64,000 nucleotides of DNA from Novosphingobium jiangmenense. Its GTDB lineage: Bacteria; Pseudomonadota; Alphaproteobacteria; Sphingomonadales; Sphingomonadaceae. Every line of letters begins with the position of its first letter. Position 1 is the stretch's first letter. A program made the position numbers and the translations under genes. The stretch spans positions 134,501-198,500 of the forward strand of contig NZ_JADQDC010000005.1 of the NCBI RefSeq assembly GCF_015694345.1. Reading direction: 5' to 3'. This document shows positions 52,171-61,465 of this stretch, in pieces. A model generated the notes under the pieces. That model saw only the letters and a program-made list of their open reading frames with translations, made no database searches and had not been told where the DNA came from.

Positions 52171-52869
52171 ATGCTCCGCCGCGCCCTCCTTCCCGCGATC
52201 TGCGCCATGCTCGCCTGCCAGCCGGTGCTGGCGCGCGAAGTGACGACGCGGACGTGGGTGGAGAACGGCGTCACCTGGACCGAAACGACGGTCGTCGAAG
52301 TCGAGGAGCCGGGATCCGAACGCATCGCCGGCCTGCCCCGCGCCGCGGTCAAGGGCGTTGCCAGCTTCGGTCCGTTCGAAGTGCTCGACGGCAGCCGCGC
52401 CGCGCTTGTGGCGGAAACTGACAGCTACTCGCCTGCGGACTTCCAGAAGATGCTCCGCGCCTTCCCCGGCATCCATGTGCTCGAGATGCCCGACTGCCCC
52501 GGCACGGTCGACGACCATGCCAACCTTCGCCTCGGTCGGCTGATACGCGCGGCGGGCCTCGCCACGCTGGTGCCGGAGCACGGCTCGGTCCGCTCGGGCG
52601 CAGTCGAACTGTTTCTCGCCGGGGCGAGCCGCAGTGCGGCGCCAGACGCCGAATTCGTCGTCCACTCGTGGATCGACGACGAGGGCCATGAACCCGACGA
52701 TTTCGCCGCGTCAGACCCGGTCAACCGCGCCTATCTCGACTACTATCGCGAAATGGGCCTCGGCCCCGACAAGGCCTCGGCGTTCTACGCGCTGACCAAC
52801 TCGGTGCCGAACGATCAGGTCCTGACGCTCGGCACCGCAGATCTGGCAAGATACGCGGCGCTGAACTGA
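52171..52869 (+). CDS. Exported ClpP-like protein
   Basis: A 232-residue protein with a signal peptide (LPAICAMLACQPVLA). The core stretch GTVDDHANLRLGRLIRAAGL, then VRSGAVELFLAG and DAEFVVHSW, resembles periplasmic ClpP-like/crotonase-fold proteins in which Ser and His sit in equivalent places. The usual SAC motif reads SGA here, so catalysis is uncertain. It ends three bases before the convergent polA stop. Confidence 0.65.
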   Translation: MLRRALLPAICAMLACQPVLAREVTTRTWVENGVTWTETTVVEVEEPGSERIAGLPRAAVKGVASFGPFEVLDGSRAALVAETDSYSPADFQKMLRAFPGIHVLEMPDCPGTVDDHANLRLGRLIRAAGLATLVPEHGSVRSGAVELFLAGASRSAAPDAEFVVHSWIDDEGHEPDDFAASDPVNRAYLDYYREMGLGPDKASAFYALTNSVPNDQVLTLGTADLARYAALN

Positions 52870-52872
52870 AGG

Positions 52873-55710
52873 TCAGTGCGCCGCGCCCCATGACAGGCCG
52901 GTACCGATCTCCACGCCAAGCGGCACGCTGAGCTTCACCGCAGGCTCCGCCGCCGTCGCCATCACGCGCTCGATCACTGGCCGGGCCTTTTCCACATCGC
53001 CTTCCGGAAGCTCGAACACGAGTTCGTCGTGGACCTGCAGCAGCATCTTCACGTTGGGCAAGCCTGCTTCGGCCAGACCGGGCATCATGCGGGCCATGGC
53101 GCGCTTGATGATGTCGGCGCTGGTGCCCTGAATCGGGGCGTTGATCGCGGCGCGTTCGCTGCCCTGGCGCTCGGCCTGGTTCTTCGAGCCGATGCGCGGG
53201 AACCATGTCTTGCGGCCGAACAGGGTCTGCGAATAGCCGCACTCGCGCACGCTCTCCAGGGTTTCGTGGATGTAGCGCTGGATACCGGGGAAGCGCTCGA
53301 AGTAGCGATCGATCATCGCCTGCGCCTCGTCTGCGCTGACGCCGAGACGCCCGCCAAGACCCCAGCGGCTGATGCCGTAGAGGATGGCGAAGTTGATCGT
53401 CTTGGCGCGCCCGCGCGTGTCACGATCGACCGTGCCGAACATCTCCATCGCGGTGCGTGCGTGGATGTCCTCGCCAGCAGCGAAGGCTTCCTTCAGCGCC
53501 GGAACGTCGGCCATATGCGCGGCAAGGCGCAGTTCGATCTGGCTGTAGTCCGCCGCCAGCAGCACGTTGCCCGGCTCGGCCACGAAGGCATCGCGGATCT
53601 GGCGGCCGATCTCGGTGCGGATCGGGATGTTCTGGAGGTTTGGCTCGTTCGAGGACAGGCGTCCGGTCTGCGCGCCGACGAGGCTGTAGCTGGTGTGGAC
53701 GCGCCCGGTCTCGGGATTGATCGCCGCCTGCAAGGCATCGGTGTAGGTCGACTTGAGCTTGGACAGCTGACGCCATTCCAGCACCAGTGTCGCCACTTCC
53801 GCCCCTTGTGCGGCCAGCCCTTCCAGCACCGACTGATCGGTCGAGTACTGCCCGGTCTTGCCCTTCTTGCCGCCCTTGTAACCGAGCTTGTCGAACAGGA
53901 TCTCGCCCAGCTGCTTGGGGCTGCCGATGGTGAAGCTCTGCCCGCACTTCTCGAAGATCACGCCTTCGAGCCGGGCGATCTGCGCGGCGAACTCGGTGGA
54001 GAGGCCGGAGAGCCGCTCGCGGTCTACCTTGATGCCATTGCGCTCCATCATTGCCACGACCGGCACCAGCGGGCGGTCGACCTTCTGGTAGATCCGCATC
54101 CCCGCCTCGTCGACCAGACGGGGCTGGAACAGGCGATGGAGGCGCCATGTGACGTCGGCGTCCTCGGCCGCATAGCGCGTGGCGTCAGCCAGCGGCACTT
54201 CGGCGAAGGAGATGGCCTTCTTGCCAGTGCCGCACAGGTCCTTGAACTTCATCGTAGTGTGCAGCAGGTGCCGCTCGGCCAGTTCGTCCATGCCGTGCCC
54301 GGCAAGGCCCGTCTCGCTGCGTCCGGCATCGAGGCAGAAGCTCATCACCATGGTATCGTCGATCGGCGCGACATGGACGCCGTGGCGGGCGAGGATGTTG
54401 AGGTCGTACTTGATGTTCTGGCCGACCTTGAGCACCGCATCGCTTTCCAGCAGCGGCTTCAACGCGGCCAGCGCTTCGGCGCGGTCAATCTGCACCGGCT
54501 TTTCGGCGAACATGTCCGCCCCGCCATGGCCGAGCGGAATGTAGCAGGCATCGTTGGGGCCAAGGGCGAGGCTGACCCCCACCAGATCCGCGCGCATGGC
54601 ATCGAGCGCGCTCGTCTCGGTATCGATCGCCACCACGCGCGCTTCGAAGGCCCGCGCGATCCATTGCTGCAACTCGCCCATGGACTGGACGCAGGCATAG
54701 GCGCCGAGATCGACCGCAGGCCACGACGGCAGCGACTGGCGATTGCCCGCAGGCGCGGCCGGAGCCGCCTTGTTCTCGGGCTTGGCGGGATTGAGCTGCG
54801 TCTTCGGCCCCGGGCTGCCCTTGCCGTCGTCGAGGCGACGCAGCAGGCTGGTGAAACCGTGCTCTTCGAGAAAAGCAGCCAGCGGATCGCGCGGAATCTG
54901 CCCGAGCGCGAAGTCCTCGATAGGGATGGGCAGCGGGCAATCCTCCTTGAGCTGCACCAGCACGCGCGAGAGGCGGGCCATCTCGGCCTGCTCGATCAGG
55001 CTCTCACGCAGCTTGCCAGCCTTCATCGAGGGAGCAGCGGCGAGCGCCGATTCGAGATCGCCGTATTCCTGGATCAGCTTGGTCGCCGTCTTGGGGCCGA
55101 TGCCGCGGATGCCGGGCACGTTGTCGACCGAATCGCCCATAAGCGCGAGAACGTCGCCGACCTTCTCCGGGGGCACGCCGAACTTCTCGACCACCTCGGG
55201 AATGTCGATGCGCTGGTTCTTCATCGTATCGAGCATGTCGATGCAGCCACCACCGGTGGCGCACTTGCCGACGAGCTGCATCAGGTCCTTGTCGGAGGAG
55301 ACGATCGTCACGTCCCAACCCCGCAGCGTGGCGGCGCGAGCGTAGGAGGCGATCAGGTCGTCCGCTTCCAGCGCGTCTTCCTCGATGCAGGCAAGGCTGA
55401 ACGCCCGCGTCGCATCGCGAATCAGCGGAAACTGCGGCACCAGATCCTCTGGCGGCGGCGGACGGTTGGCCTTGTACTGATCGTAGAGGTCGTTGCGGAA
55501 CGATGTGCCGGCCTTGTCCAGAATCACCGCGAGGTGCGTCGGGCCGTCAGCCTTGTGCAGATCCTCGGCCAGCTTCCACAGCATCGTCGTGTAGCCATAG
55601 ACCGCGCCCACGGGCGTGCCCGCAGGATTCGTGAGCGGCGGCAGGCGATGATAGGCGCGGAAGATATAGGCCGATCCATCGACCAGATAGAGATGCTGCT
55701 TTTCGTCCAT
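52873..55710 (-). CDS. polA: DNA polymerase I
   Basis: A 945-residue polymerase for Okazaki-fragment processing and repair. The N-terminal 5'-3' exonuclease (about 1-290) starts LYLVDGSAYIFRAYH. The proofreading domain (about 340-520) keeps the catalytic Asp and Glu in VAIDTETSALD, so proofreading is likely active. The polymerase domain holds LLAADYSQIELR, the O helix (KTINFAILYGIS) and QVHDELVFE. Length is normal. Confidence 0.97.
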   Translation of the reverse strand: MDEKQHLYLVDGSAYIFRAYHRLPPLTNPAGTPVGAVYGYTTMLWKLAEDLHKADGPTHLAVILDKAGTSFRNDLYDQYKANRPPPPEDLVPQFPLIRDATRAFSLACIEEDALEADDLIASYARAATLRGWDVTIVSSDKDLMQLVGKCATGGGCIDMLDTMKNQRIDIPEVVEKFGVPPEKVGDVLALMGDSVDNVPGIRGIGPKTATKLIQEYGDLESALAAAPSMKAGKLRESLIEQAEMARLSRVLVQLKEDCPLPIPIEDFALGQIPRDPLAAFLEEHGFTSLLRRLDDGKGSPGPKTQLNPAKPENKAAPAAPAGNRQSLPSWPAVDLGAYACVQSMGELQQWIARAFEARVVAIDTETSALDAMRADLVGVSLALGPNDACYIPLGHGGADMFAEKPVQIDRAEALAALKPLLESDAVLKVGQNIKYDLNILARHGVHVAPIDDTMVMSFCLDAGRSETGLAGHGMDELAERHLLHTTMKFKDLCGTGKKAISFAEVPLADATRYAAEDADVTWRLHRLFQPRLVDEAGMRIYQKVDRPLVPVVAMMERNGIKVDRERLSGLSTEFAAQIARLEGVIFEKCGQSFTIGSPKQLGEILFDKLGYKGGKKGKTGQYSTDQSVLEGLAAQGAEVATLVLEWRQLSKLKSTYTDALQAAINPETGRVHTSYSLVGAQTGRLSSNEPNLQNIPIRTEIGRQIRDAFVAEPGNVLLAADYSQIELRLAAHMADVPALKEAFAAGEDIHARTAMEMFGTVDRDTRGRAKTINFAILYGISRWGLGGRLGVSADEAQAMIDRYFERFPGIQRYIHETLESVRECGYSQTLFGRKTWFPRIGSKNQAERQGSERAAINAPIQGTSADIIKRAMARMMPGLAEAGLPNVKMLLQVHDELVFELPEGDVEKARPVIERVMATAAEPAVKLSVPLGVEIGTGLSWGAAH

Positions 55711-55990
55711 CAGCGGGTGTTAGCAGGGCCGGGAGCCGCCGTCATGGGGTTGCAGGACCCGCTGTCACAATCGTTTTGGCGCACGCCAAGGTCGGCTCAA
55801 CGCACGGAAATCGGGCAAAAAAAAGGCCATCCGGCCCAAACGAGTGGCAGAACGCGACAGAATGCATACGTCTTGTGCTTGCAACGCGATGAATTGCCGA
55901 TTAATTGGGTCGCGAAGTCTACCGACTGAGTAGGCTTTGCGGCGGGCTGCTTGCCCGGCGCTGGTCACTTCAATCCAGGGATTGTAACGC
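55711..55990. other. Intergenic region between polA and the small lipoprotein
   Basis: Divergent promoters are expected. GGCC-ATCC-GGCC at 55825-55836 next to eight A (55817-55824) reads as a weak terminator on the minus strand, with no annotated minus-strand gene before it. No coding frame is supported. Confidence 0.35.
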
Positions 55991-56173
55991 ATGCGCAAGC
56001 TCATCCTCGCCGCTGTCGCCGGCACCGCCTTCGCTCTCGCTGGCTGCTCGGAAAAGCCGGCTGCTGAAGCCACCGAAGCTGCTGCCACCGAAGCTGCCAC
56101 CGACGTCGCTGCTGACGCTTCGGCTCCGGCTGCTGACGCTTCGGCTGAAGCGAGCGAAGCTGCTTCGATGTAA
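55991..56173 (+). CDS. Small Ala/Glu-rich lipoprotein
   Basis: A 60-residue protein. The lipobox LAGC places the lipidated Cys near residue 19 after a signal of the form MRKLILAAVAGTAFA. The mature 41 residues are almost only Ala, Glu, Thr, Asp and Ser in repeats (AATEAATDVAAD; ADASAEASEAAS). It is a likely outer-membrane lipoprotein with a disordered tail; no function known. Confidence 0.75.
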   Translation: MRKLILAAVAGTAFALAGCSEKPAAEATEAAATEAATDVAADASAPAADASAEASEAASM

Positions 56174-56206
56174 TCCGCGCCCGCAAGGGCAGGTTACATG
56201 AGATAG

Positions 56207-56243
56207 AAGGGGCGTGGTCTTCGGACCGCGCCCCTTTCTCTTT
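56207..56243 (+). terminator. Intrinsic terminator after the lipoprotein gene
   Basis: AAGGGGCGTGGTC-TTCG-GACCGCGCCCCTT with a TTCG loop and a T-rich tail; one G-T/C mismatch in the stem. Confidence 0.85.
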
Positions 56244-56260
56244 GGGCCTGTGCCACGGCG

Positions 56261-56302
56261 CAAGACAAAGGGCGGCAGTCTGCACTGCCGCCCTTTGTCT
56301 TG
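56261..56302 (-). terminator. Perfect 19-bp hairpin terminator
   Basis: The 19-base arms at 56261-56279 and 56284-56302 pair without mismatch around CTGC, just past the stop of the beta-lactamase-like gene. The A/T-rich outer ends (CAAGACAAAG/CTTTGTCTTG) let it act in both directions. Confidence 0.75.
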
Positions 56303-56321
56303 CTTCAAGGAATATCAGGCC

Positions 56322-57290
56322 TCAGCGGCGACGGACGAGGTCCTGCGTGCTCTTGGCCGCCGGCGTGCTGTAGCCATCATAGATCGTGCGCATCATCCGC
56401 GCGATCAGCCCGGCGTGGGCCGTGTGGCCTTCCGGCCCGGTCACGAAGAACACCACTGCCAGATGCCGCCCGTCGGGCAGGCGGACGATGCCGACATCGT
56501 CGGTAACGCCGGCCAGCGTGCCGGTCTTGTGCGCGACAAGCGTGCCTTCGGGCAGGCCGGCACGAATCCGGTTCTTGCCCGTGCTTGTCCTCGTCATCGT
56601 GTCGAGCAGCACGGCGCGGCTTTCGGGGCTGAGGGCATTGCCGCGATCGATCGCCGAGAGCAGTGCCAGCATGGCACGCGGGGTGCTTGAAGTACGCACG
56701 TCAACAACCCGAGCCGGATCGACCCTGCCATCATCGCGCACCAGCGTGGCCATGGTGTGATCGAGCCGCTGGCCGGTGATGCCGCGCGACGTCAGCCAGC
56801 GATTGACCTTGTCATAGCCGCCGACCGCACGGATCAGCCCGTCGGTTGCTTCGTTGTGGCTGCGCGTGATGGAAAGCTCCATCAGGCTCTGCGCCGTCAT
56901 CATCTCGCCCGCACGGAGCGGAGCCTCGGCGCTGCGCGCGCCGGTTTCGCGCACAGGCATCATCATCGGGAACTGCTGGTCGAGCCGTGCCGAGCCCTTC
57001 TCGACAAGATCGAGGAACGTCGCCGCCACGGCGATCTTGGCAGTGCTGGCCATCGGGAACGGCATGTCGGCATTCACGAAGATCTGGCCGCCGCCGTCGA
57101 GATCCATCGCGGCAACGCCGATCCGTCCGCGCCCTTCGGCGGCAATGGCGGCAACCTGCTGCTGGATCGCCTGATCGCGCTGGTCCTGCAGCGATACCGT
57201 GGCGCGGCTCTGCACCGCAGGCACGGTGGCGACCAGCGCGGGCGCCGCGACCATCAACGCGGCAATGATTCGTGCGGTGCGGAACTTCAT
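56322..57290 (-). CDS. Class A beta-lactamase-like serine hydrolase lacking the general-base Glu
   Basis: A 322-residue exported protein (signal MKFRTARIIAALMVAAPALV). The nucleophile motif STAK lies in PMASTAKIAVAA, the second motif is SHN (TRSHNEATD) where class A has SDN, and KTG is in VAHKTGTLAG. The omega-loop segment reads RLDHTMATLV where true class A enzymes have RLDRWEPELN, so the deacylating Glu166 and Asn170 are replaced. It may acylate slowly and not turn over beta-lactams, or act on peptidoglycan. Calling it a resistance gene would be unsafe. Confidence 0.82.
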   Translation of the reverse strand: MKFRTARIIAALMVAAPALVATVPAVQSRATVSLQDQRDQAIQQQVAAIAAEGRGRIGVAAMDLDGGGQIFVNADMPFPMASTAKIAVAATFLDLVEKGSARLDQQFPMMMPVRETGARSAEAPLRAGEMMTAQSLMELSITRSHNEATDGLIRAVGGYDKVNRWLTSRGITGQRLDHTMATLVRDDGRVDPARVVDVRTSSTPRAMLALLSAIDRGNALSPESRAVLLDTMTRTSTGKNRIRAGLPEGTLVAHKTGTLAGVTDDVGIVRLPDGRHLAVVFFVTGPEGHTAHAGLIARMMRTIYDGYSTPAAKSTQDLVRRR

Positions 57291-57506
57291 GCCTTGCTGT
57301 ACCCCGACCCCGGTTTATCCGTCTTTAACAAAGTAACGCATTGCGATTCACAGGCAAAGTGCCTTTCGGACCATCTCGGCGCACGCCTTGCGCGGATGGG
57401 CGCAAGTGCCGGGAACCAAATTCCGCCAGCGATTCGCACTGGACTTTAATCGATCGGTTAAGGATAGTGCCATTCGATCGGCAACGAAGCCGACGATGGA
57501 GAGGCG

Positions 57507-58826
57507 ATGGAAAGGCTGCTCGAAGCGGTCATGGCGCGGGCGGGACATGTGGGCCGGATCTCGGACCTGCAACGGCTGTCTGGCGGCGCCAACATGGAAT
57601 CCTGGGCTTTCGCCTGTGGCGGTGGCCGGTTCGTGCTGCGCCGTGCACCCTCGGCCGAATGGATCGCCGCACGCCCGCTTGGCATGGACGGCGAGGCGGA
57701 ACTGATCAGGCAGGCCCATGCCGCCGGGGTAAGAGCGCCGGAAGTCGTCGCCGAACTGGTGCCTTCAGACGGGCTCGGCATCGGCTTCGTCATGGGTTGC
57801 CTGCCGGGCACGGCCGATCCCGAAGTCGCGCTGTCGTCACCCCCGCAACTCGCTTCCGATCTGGCAACGGCCATGGCTGGTATCCACGCCTTGGCACCAG
57901 ACAAACTGACTTTCCTGCCGAAGCTTGACCCGGCGCAGGGCGTGGAGGGCCTTGCCCGCCAGTTCGAGGAAGCAGGCGGAGACCGTCCGGCGATAGCGCT
58001 CGGCCTGGCCTGGCTGCGCAGCAACCTCCCTCCCCCAGCTCCGCCGGTTGTCGTCCACGGCGATTTCCGCATCGGCAACCTGATGGTCCATGAGGGCCGC
58101 CTGTCCGGCGTGCTCGACTGGGAACTGGCGCACCTCGGTGATGGGCATGAAGACCTTGCCTATGGCTGCATGACCGTCTGGCGATTCGGCAGGCTCGACC
58201 GCCAAGGCTTCGGGCTGACCGACGTCGATACTCTGGCGCGTGCATACCAGGACGCCGGCGGCGAACCGTTTGACCCCGCCCGATTCCGCTTCTGGCTGGT
58301 CTATCGCACCGTGTGGTGGGCGCTCGGCTGCCTGTCGATGGGGCAATCGTGGCGGAGCGGGACAGACCGCTCGCTCGAGCGGGTTGTCGTTGCGCGGCGC
58401 TGTGCCGAACAGGAACTCGACCTGCTGCTCCTGCTGGAATACGAAGCGCCCGAGGCGGAACGGCAGCGCCCGGTTCCATCGACATCGCAGCCCGCCCGCG
58501 AAAGCAAGGGCGAGCCCGAGGCGGCTGAAATACTGACGGCAGTTTCCGAATGGCTCGCCGCCACGGTCAAGGACAAGCTCTCCGGGCGGGAGCGCTGGGA
58601 GCTTGCCGTTGCCCAGAACGCCTTGGGCATCGTGCGACGCGAGCTGGCCGGCCGCGCCGACCCTGCGGACAAGGCCCTTGCCGAGGACATCCTTGCCGGA
58701 CGCCAGTCGCTCCGGACGGAGGGCCTCCTCGCCACGCTGCGCGCCCGAACCTTGTCCACCCTTTCCGCCGACATGCCCAAGTACCCGGCGCTCGGCCCCG
58801 CCCGCGCTCTCTGGAGCCAAGCCTGA
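57507..58826 (+). CDS. Aminoglycoside-phosphotransferase-fold kinase (ACAD10/11-like) with C-terminal helical domain
   Basis: A 439-residue protein. The kinase-like part (1-290) has a catalytic HGDFRIGNLMV and metal-binding LDWELAHLGD. The C-terminal 110 residues form a helical extension found in relatives next to acyl-CoA dehydrogenases (AVSEWLAATVKDKLSGRERW). Its ATGA overlap with the dehydrogenase gene points to a joint reaction; in ACAD10/11, phosphorylation of a 4-hydroxyacyl-CoA precedes its conversion to a catabolisable acyl-CoA. Confidence 0.85.
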   Translation: MERLLEAVMARAGHVGRISDLQRLSGGANMESWAFACGGGRFVLRRAPSAEWIAARPLGMDGEAELIRQAHAAGVRAPEVVAELVPSDGLGIGFVMGCLPGTADPEVALSSPPQLASDLATAMAGIHALAPDKLTFLPKLDPAQGVEGLARQFEEAGGDRPAIALGLAWLRSNLPPPAPPVVVHGDFRIGNLMVHEGRLSGVLDWELAHLGDGHEDLAYGCMTVWRFGRLDRQGFGLTDVDTLARAYQDAGGEPFDPARFRFWLVYRTVWWALGCLSMGQSWRSGTDRSLERVVVARRCAEQELDLLLLLEYEAPEAERQRPVPSTSQPARESKGEPEAAEILTAVSEWLAATVKDKLSGRERWELAVAQNALGIVRRELAGRADPADKALAEDILAGRQSLRTEGLLATLRARTLSTLSADMPKYPALGPARALWSQA

Positions 58827-60127
58827 TGGACTTCGACCTTCCCCAAGACCTCGTCGCCTACCTCGCCGAACTCGATGCCTTCATCGAAGCCGAGATCAAG
58901 CCGCTCGAACAGGCGGACGACAACATCCGCTTCTTCGACCATCGCCGTGAATGGGCGCGCACCGATTTCGACAACGGCGGGTTGCCGCGCCACGAATGGG
59001 AGGCGCTGCTCGTCGAAGCCACCCGCCGCGCCGACGCCGCCGGACACTGGCGCTTTTCCGCACCCAAGAAGTATGGCGGCAAGGATGGCAAGAACCTGTG
59101 GATGGCGGTGATCCGCGACCACTTCGCCGCCAAGGGGCTGGGGCTGCACAACGATCTGCAGAACGAACACTCGATCGTCGGCAACTTCCCGTTCGTGAAC
59201 ATGTTCGAGCATTTCGGCACGCCCGAACAGCAGGACGAGTTCATCAACGGCGGCTTTGCCCGCACCCGCCGCACCGCATTCGGCCTGACCGAGCCCAACC
59301 ACGGCTCGGACGCCACACACATGGAAACCCGCGCCGTGCCGGAAACGCGCGATGGCGTGCCCGGCTGGCGCATCGATGGCGAGAAGATGTGGACCACCGG
59401 CATGCATGTGGCGACCCACTGCGCCACCTTCGCCCGCACCAGCGGTGCGGATGGCGACGCGCGCGGCATCACCTGCTTCCTCGTGCCCAACCCCACGGAG
59501 GGCCTCGTCATCGAGGAATACCTGTGGACCTTCAACATGCCGACCGACCACCCGCGCGTGTCGTTCACCAACGTCTGGGTACCCGAGAGCGCGATCCTCG
59601 GCCCGGTCGGCGGCGGCCTCGCCATTGCGCAGAGCTTCGTCCACCAGAACCGCATCCGGCAGGCGGCTTCATCGCTCGGCGCGGCGACGTTCTGCGTCGA
59701 GGAATCGGTGCGCTATGCGCGGGAACGCAAGCCGTTCGGCGAGGAACTGGCGCGCAACCAGGCGATCCAGTTCCCGCTCGTCGAACTCGCCACGCAGTGC
59801 GAGATGCTGCGCCTGCTGATCCGCAAGACCGCCTGGGACATGGACCGCCTCGAAGCCGAGGAAGGTGGCCACAAGCGCATCGAGCGCGAACTGTCGGACA
59901 AGGTCTCGATGTGCAATTACTGGGCGAACCGGCTGGTCTGCGAAGCCGCCGACCGCGCCATGCAGGTTCACGGCGGCATCGGCTATTCGCGTCACAAGCC
60001 GTTCGAGCACATCTTCCGCCACCATCGCCGCTACCGCATCACCGAGGGCGCAGAAGAGATCCAGATGCGGAAAGTGGGCGCCTTCCTGTTCGGCTATCTC
60101 GGGCCGAGGAAGGGCATGTTCGGATAA
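58826..60127 (+). CDS. Acyl-CoA dehydrogenase (ACAD11-like)
   Basis: A 433-residue FAD enzyme. Signatures include FGLTEPNHGSDATHMET, WRIDGEKMWTTG, RYARERKPFGEELARNQAIQ and the C-terminal MQVHGGIGYSRHKPFE. The start overlaps the kinase-fold gene stop, and a longer upstream frame is not used. Together they suggest degradation of hydroxylated fatty acids or a steroid/alkyl side chain. Confidence 0.92.
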   Translation: MDFDLPQDLVAYLAELDAFIEAEIKPLEQADDNIRFFDHRREWARTDFDNGGLPRHEWEALLVEATRRADAAGHWRFSAPKKYGGKDGKNLWMAVIRDHFAAKGLGLHNDLQNEHSIVGNFPFVNMFEHFGTPEQQDEFINGGFARTRRTAFGLTEPNHGSDATHMETRAVPETRDGVPGWRIDGEKMWTTGMHVATHCATFARTSGADGDARGITCFLVPNPTEGLVIEEYLWTFNMPTDHPRVSFTNVWVPESAILGPVGGGLAIAQSFVHQNRIRQAASSLGAATFCVEESVRYARERKPFGEELARNQAIQFPLVELATQCEMLRLLIRKTAWDMDRLEAEEGGHKRIERELSDKVSMCNYWANRLVCEAADRAMQVHGGIGYSRHKPFEHIFRHHRRYRITEGAEEIQMRKVGAFLFGYLGPRKGMFG

Positions 60128-60145
60128 GGGGATGTTCGGTTGGGC

Positions 60146-60169
60146 GGGGGAACCGTCAGCGGCTCCCCC
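60146..60169. terminator. Hairpin between convergent genes
   Basis: GGGGGAACCG-TCAG-CGGCTCCCCC with one mismatch, between the dehydrogenase and metK 3' ends. Confidence 0.6.
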
Positions 60170-60181
60170 GTCTCCGAAAGT

Positions 60182-61393
60182 TCAGGCCAGTGCGGCCTTG
60201 AGATCGTCGACCAGGTCGGTGCGCTCCCACGGGAAGAAGTCGCCTTCCGCCTTGCGACCGAAGTGGCCATAGGCCGCAGTCGGCTGGTAGATCGGCTTGT
60301 TGAGGCCGAGGTGCGTGCGGATCGAACGCGGGGTCAGACCGCCGAGCTTGGCGATGCCGAGGATCGCCTGTTCGATCTTGTCGTCGCCGACGGTGCCGGT
60401 GTCATGGGTGTCGACATAGAGCGACAGCGGCTTCGACACGCCGATGGCATAGGCGATCTGGATCGTGCAGCGCGTGGCGAGGCCTGCGGCAACCACGTTC
60501 TTGGCAAGATAGCGGGTGATATAGGCCGCCGAACGGTCAACCTTCGTCGGGTCCTTGCCCGAGAACGCGCCGCCGCCATGCGGAGCTGCGCCGCCGTAGG
60601 TGTCGACGATGATCTTGCGACCGGTCAGGCCAGCGTCGCCATCCGGGCCGCCGATCTCGAAGCTGCCGGTCGGGTTGATGAAGTATTCGGTCTCGCGCAG
60701 CAGCACCGGCGGGATCACGTCGGCGATCACGCCCTTCACGTAGGCTTCGAGTTCGGCCTGCTTGGCCGGATCGTTCTCGTCATAGCCGGCCTTGTGCTGG
60801 GTCGACACCACGATCGCGGTGGCAGCGACCGGCAGCGAGCCTTCATAGCGCAGCGTGACCTGGCTCTTGGCGTCCGGCTCGAGGAACGGCGCCGCGCCGG
60901 AGTGGCGGTCGGCGGCCATGCGCTCGAGAATCTTGTGGCTGTAGTAGAGCGTGGCGGGCATCAGGCCCGGCGTCTCGTCGGTGGCGTAACCGAACATGAT
61001 GCCCTGGTCGCCCGCGCCTTCGTCCTTGTTCTCGCCGGCATCGACGCCCTGCGCGATGTGGGCCGACTGGCCGTGCAGGCGGTTGATGAATTCGAACTTC
61101 TCCCAGTGGAAGCCGTCCTGCGCATAGCCGATGCGCTTGACCGTCTCGCGCACGGTCTTCTCGATCTCGTCCTGCGCGCCCGGCGCCCATTCACCGTTCT
61201 CGTAGACGCCCTTGCAACGGATTTCGCCGGCAAGGACGACAAGCTGCGTCGTGGTCAGCGTTTCGCAGGCGATGCGTGCTTCGGGGTCCTTCGAGAGGAA
61301 CAGGTCGACAATGGCGTCGCTGATCTGGTCGGAAACCTTGTCCGGATGGCCTTCGGAAACGGATTCGGAAGTGAACAGGTAATCGGTGCGCAT
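60182..61393 (-). CDS. metK: S-adenosylmethionine synthetase
   Basis: A 403-residue enzyme making SAM from methionine and ATP. Conserved stretches are [14 protein letters not shown] near the N-terminus, [15 protein letters not shown] and [19 protein letters not shown]. The ATG encoding [10 protein letters not shown] is chosen over an upstream in-frame ATG because AGGA lies six bases before it. It follows lnt on the same strand, with an operator-like inverted repeat between them. Confidence 0.97.
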   Translation of the reverse strand: MRTDYLFTSESVSEGHPDKVSDQISDAIVDLFLSKDPEARIACETLTTTQLVVLAGEIRCKGVYENGEWAPGAQDEIEKTVRETVKRIGYAQDGFHWEKFEFINRLHGQSAHIAQGVDAGENKDEGAGDQGIMFGYATDETPGLMPATLYYSHKILERMAADRHSGAAPFLEPDAKSQVTLRYEGSLPVAATAIVVSTQHKAGYDENDPAKQAELEAYVKGVIADVIPPVLLRETEYFINPTGSFEIGGPDGDAGLTGRKIIVDTYGGAAPHGGGAFSGKDPTKVDRSAAYITRYLAKNVVAAGLATRCTIQIAYAIGVSKPLSLYVDTHDTGTVGDDKIEQAILGIAKLGGLTPRSIRTHLGLNKPIYQPTAAYGHFGRKAEGDFFPWERTDLVDDLKAALA

Positions 61394-61437
61394 CGGGAGT
61401 CCTATGCCAAGAGGGCCTGTGCTGTGAGACAAGCGAT

Positions 61438-61453
61438 ATAAAGAAAGCTTTAT
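61438..61453. promoter_or_regulatory. Inverted repeat before metK (SahR/SamR-type operator candidate)
   Basis: ATAAAG-AAAG-CTTTAT is a perfect inverted repeat 44 bases before the metK ATG in the short lnt-metK gap. AT-rich ATAAAG-type palindromes upstream of methionine-cycle genes are a feature of ArsR-type SahR/SamR control in proteobacteria; the match is from memory. Confidence 0.5.
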
Positions 61454-61465
61454 GTCCCTTCCCGC

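Noticed and set aside
53029..55929. A 966-codon plus-strand frame antisense to polA
   Set aside because: The product is a composition artefact of GC-rich codons on the other strand (runs of Asp, Arg, Gly, His and Val, no domain). polA on the minus strand is unambiguous.
56322..57290. Assigning a resistance gene name
   Set aside because: The deacylating Glu is missing, so beta-lactam hydrolysis cannot be assumed.
61394..61465. SAM riboswitch before metK
   Set aside because: The gap is only 72 bases, and I could not fit a known SAM-I, SAM-II or SAM/SAH fold. The inverted repeat is better explained as a protein site.
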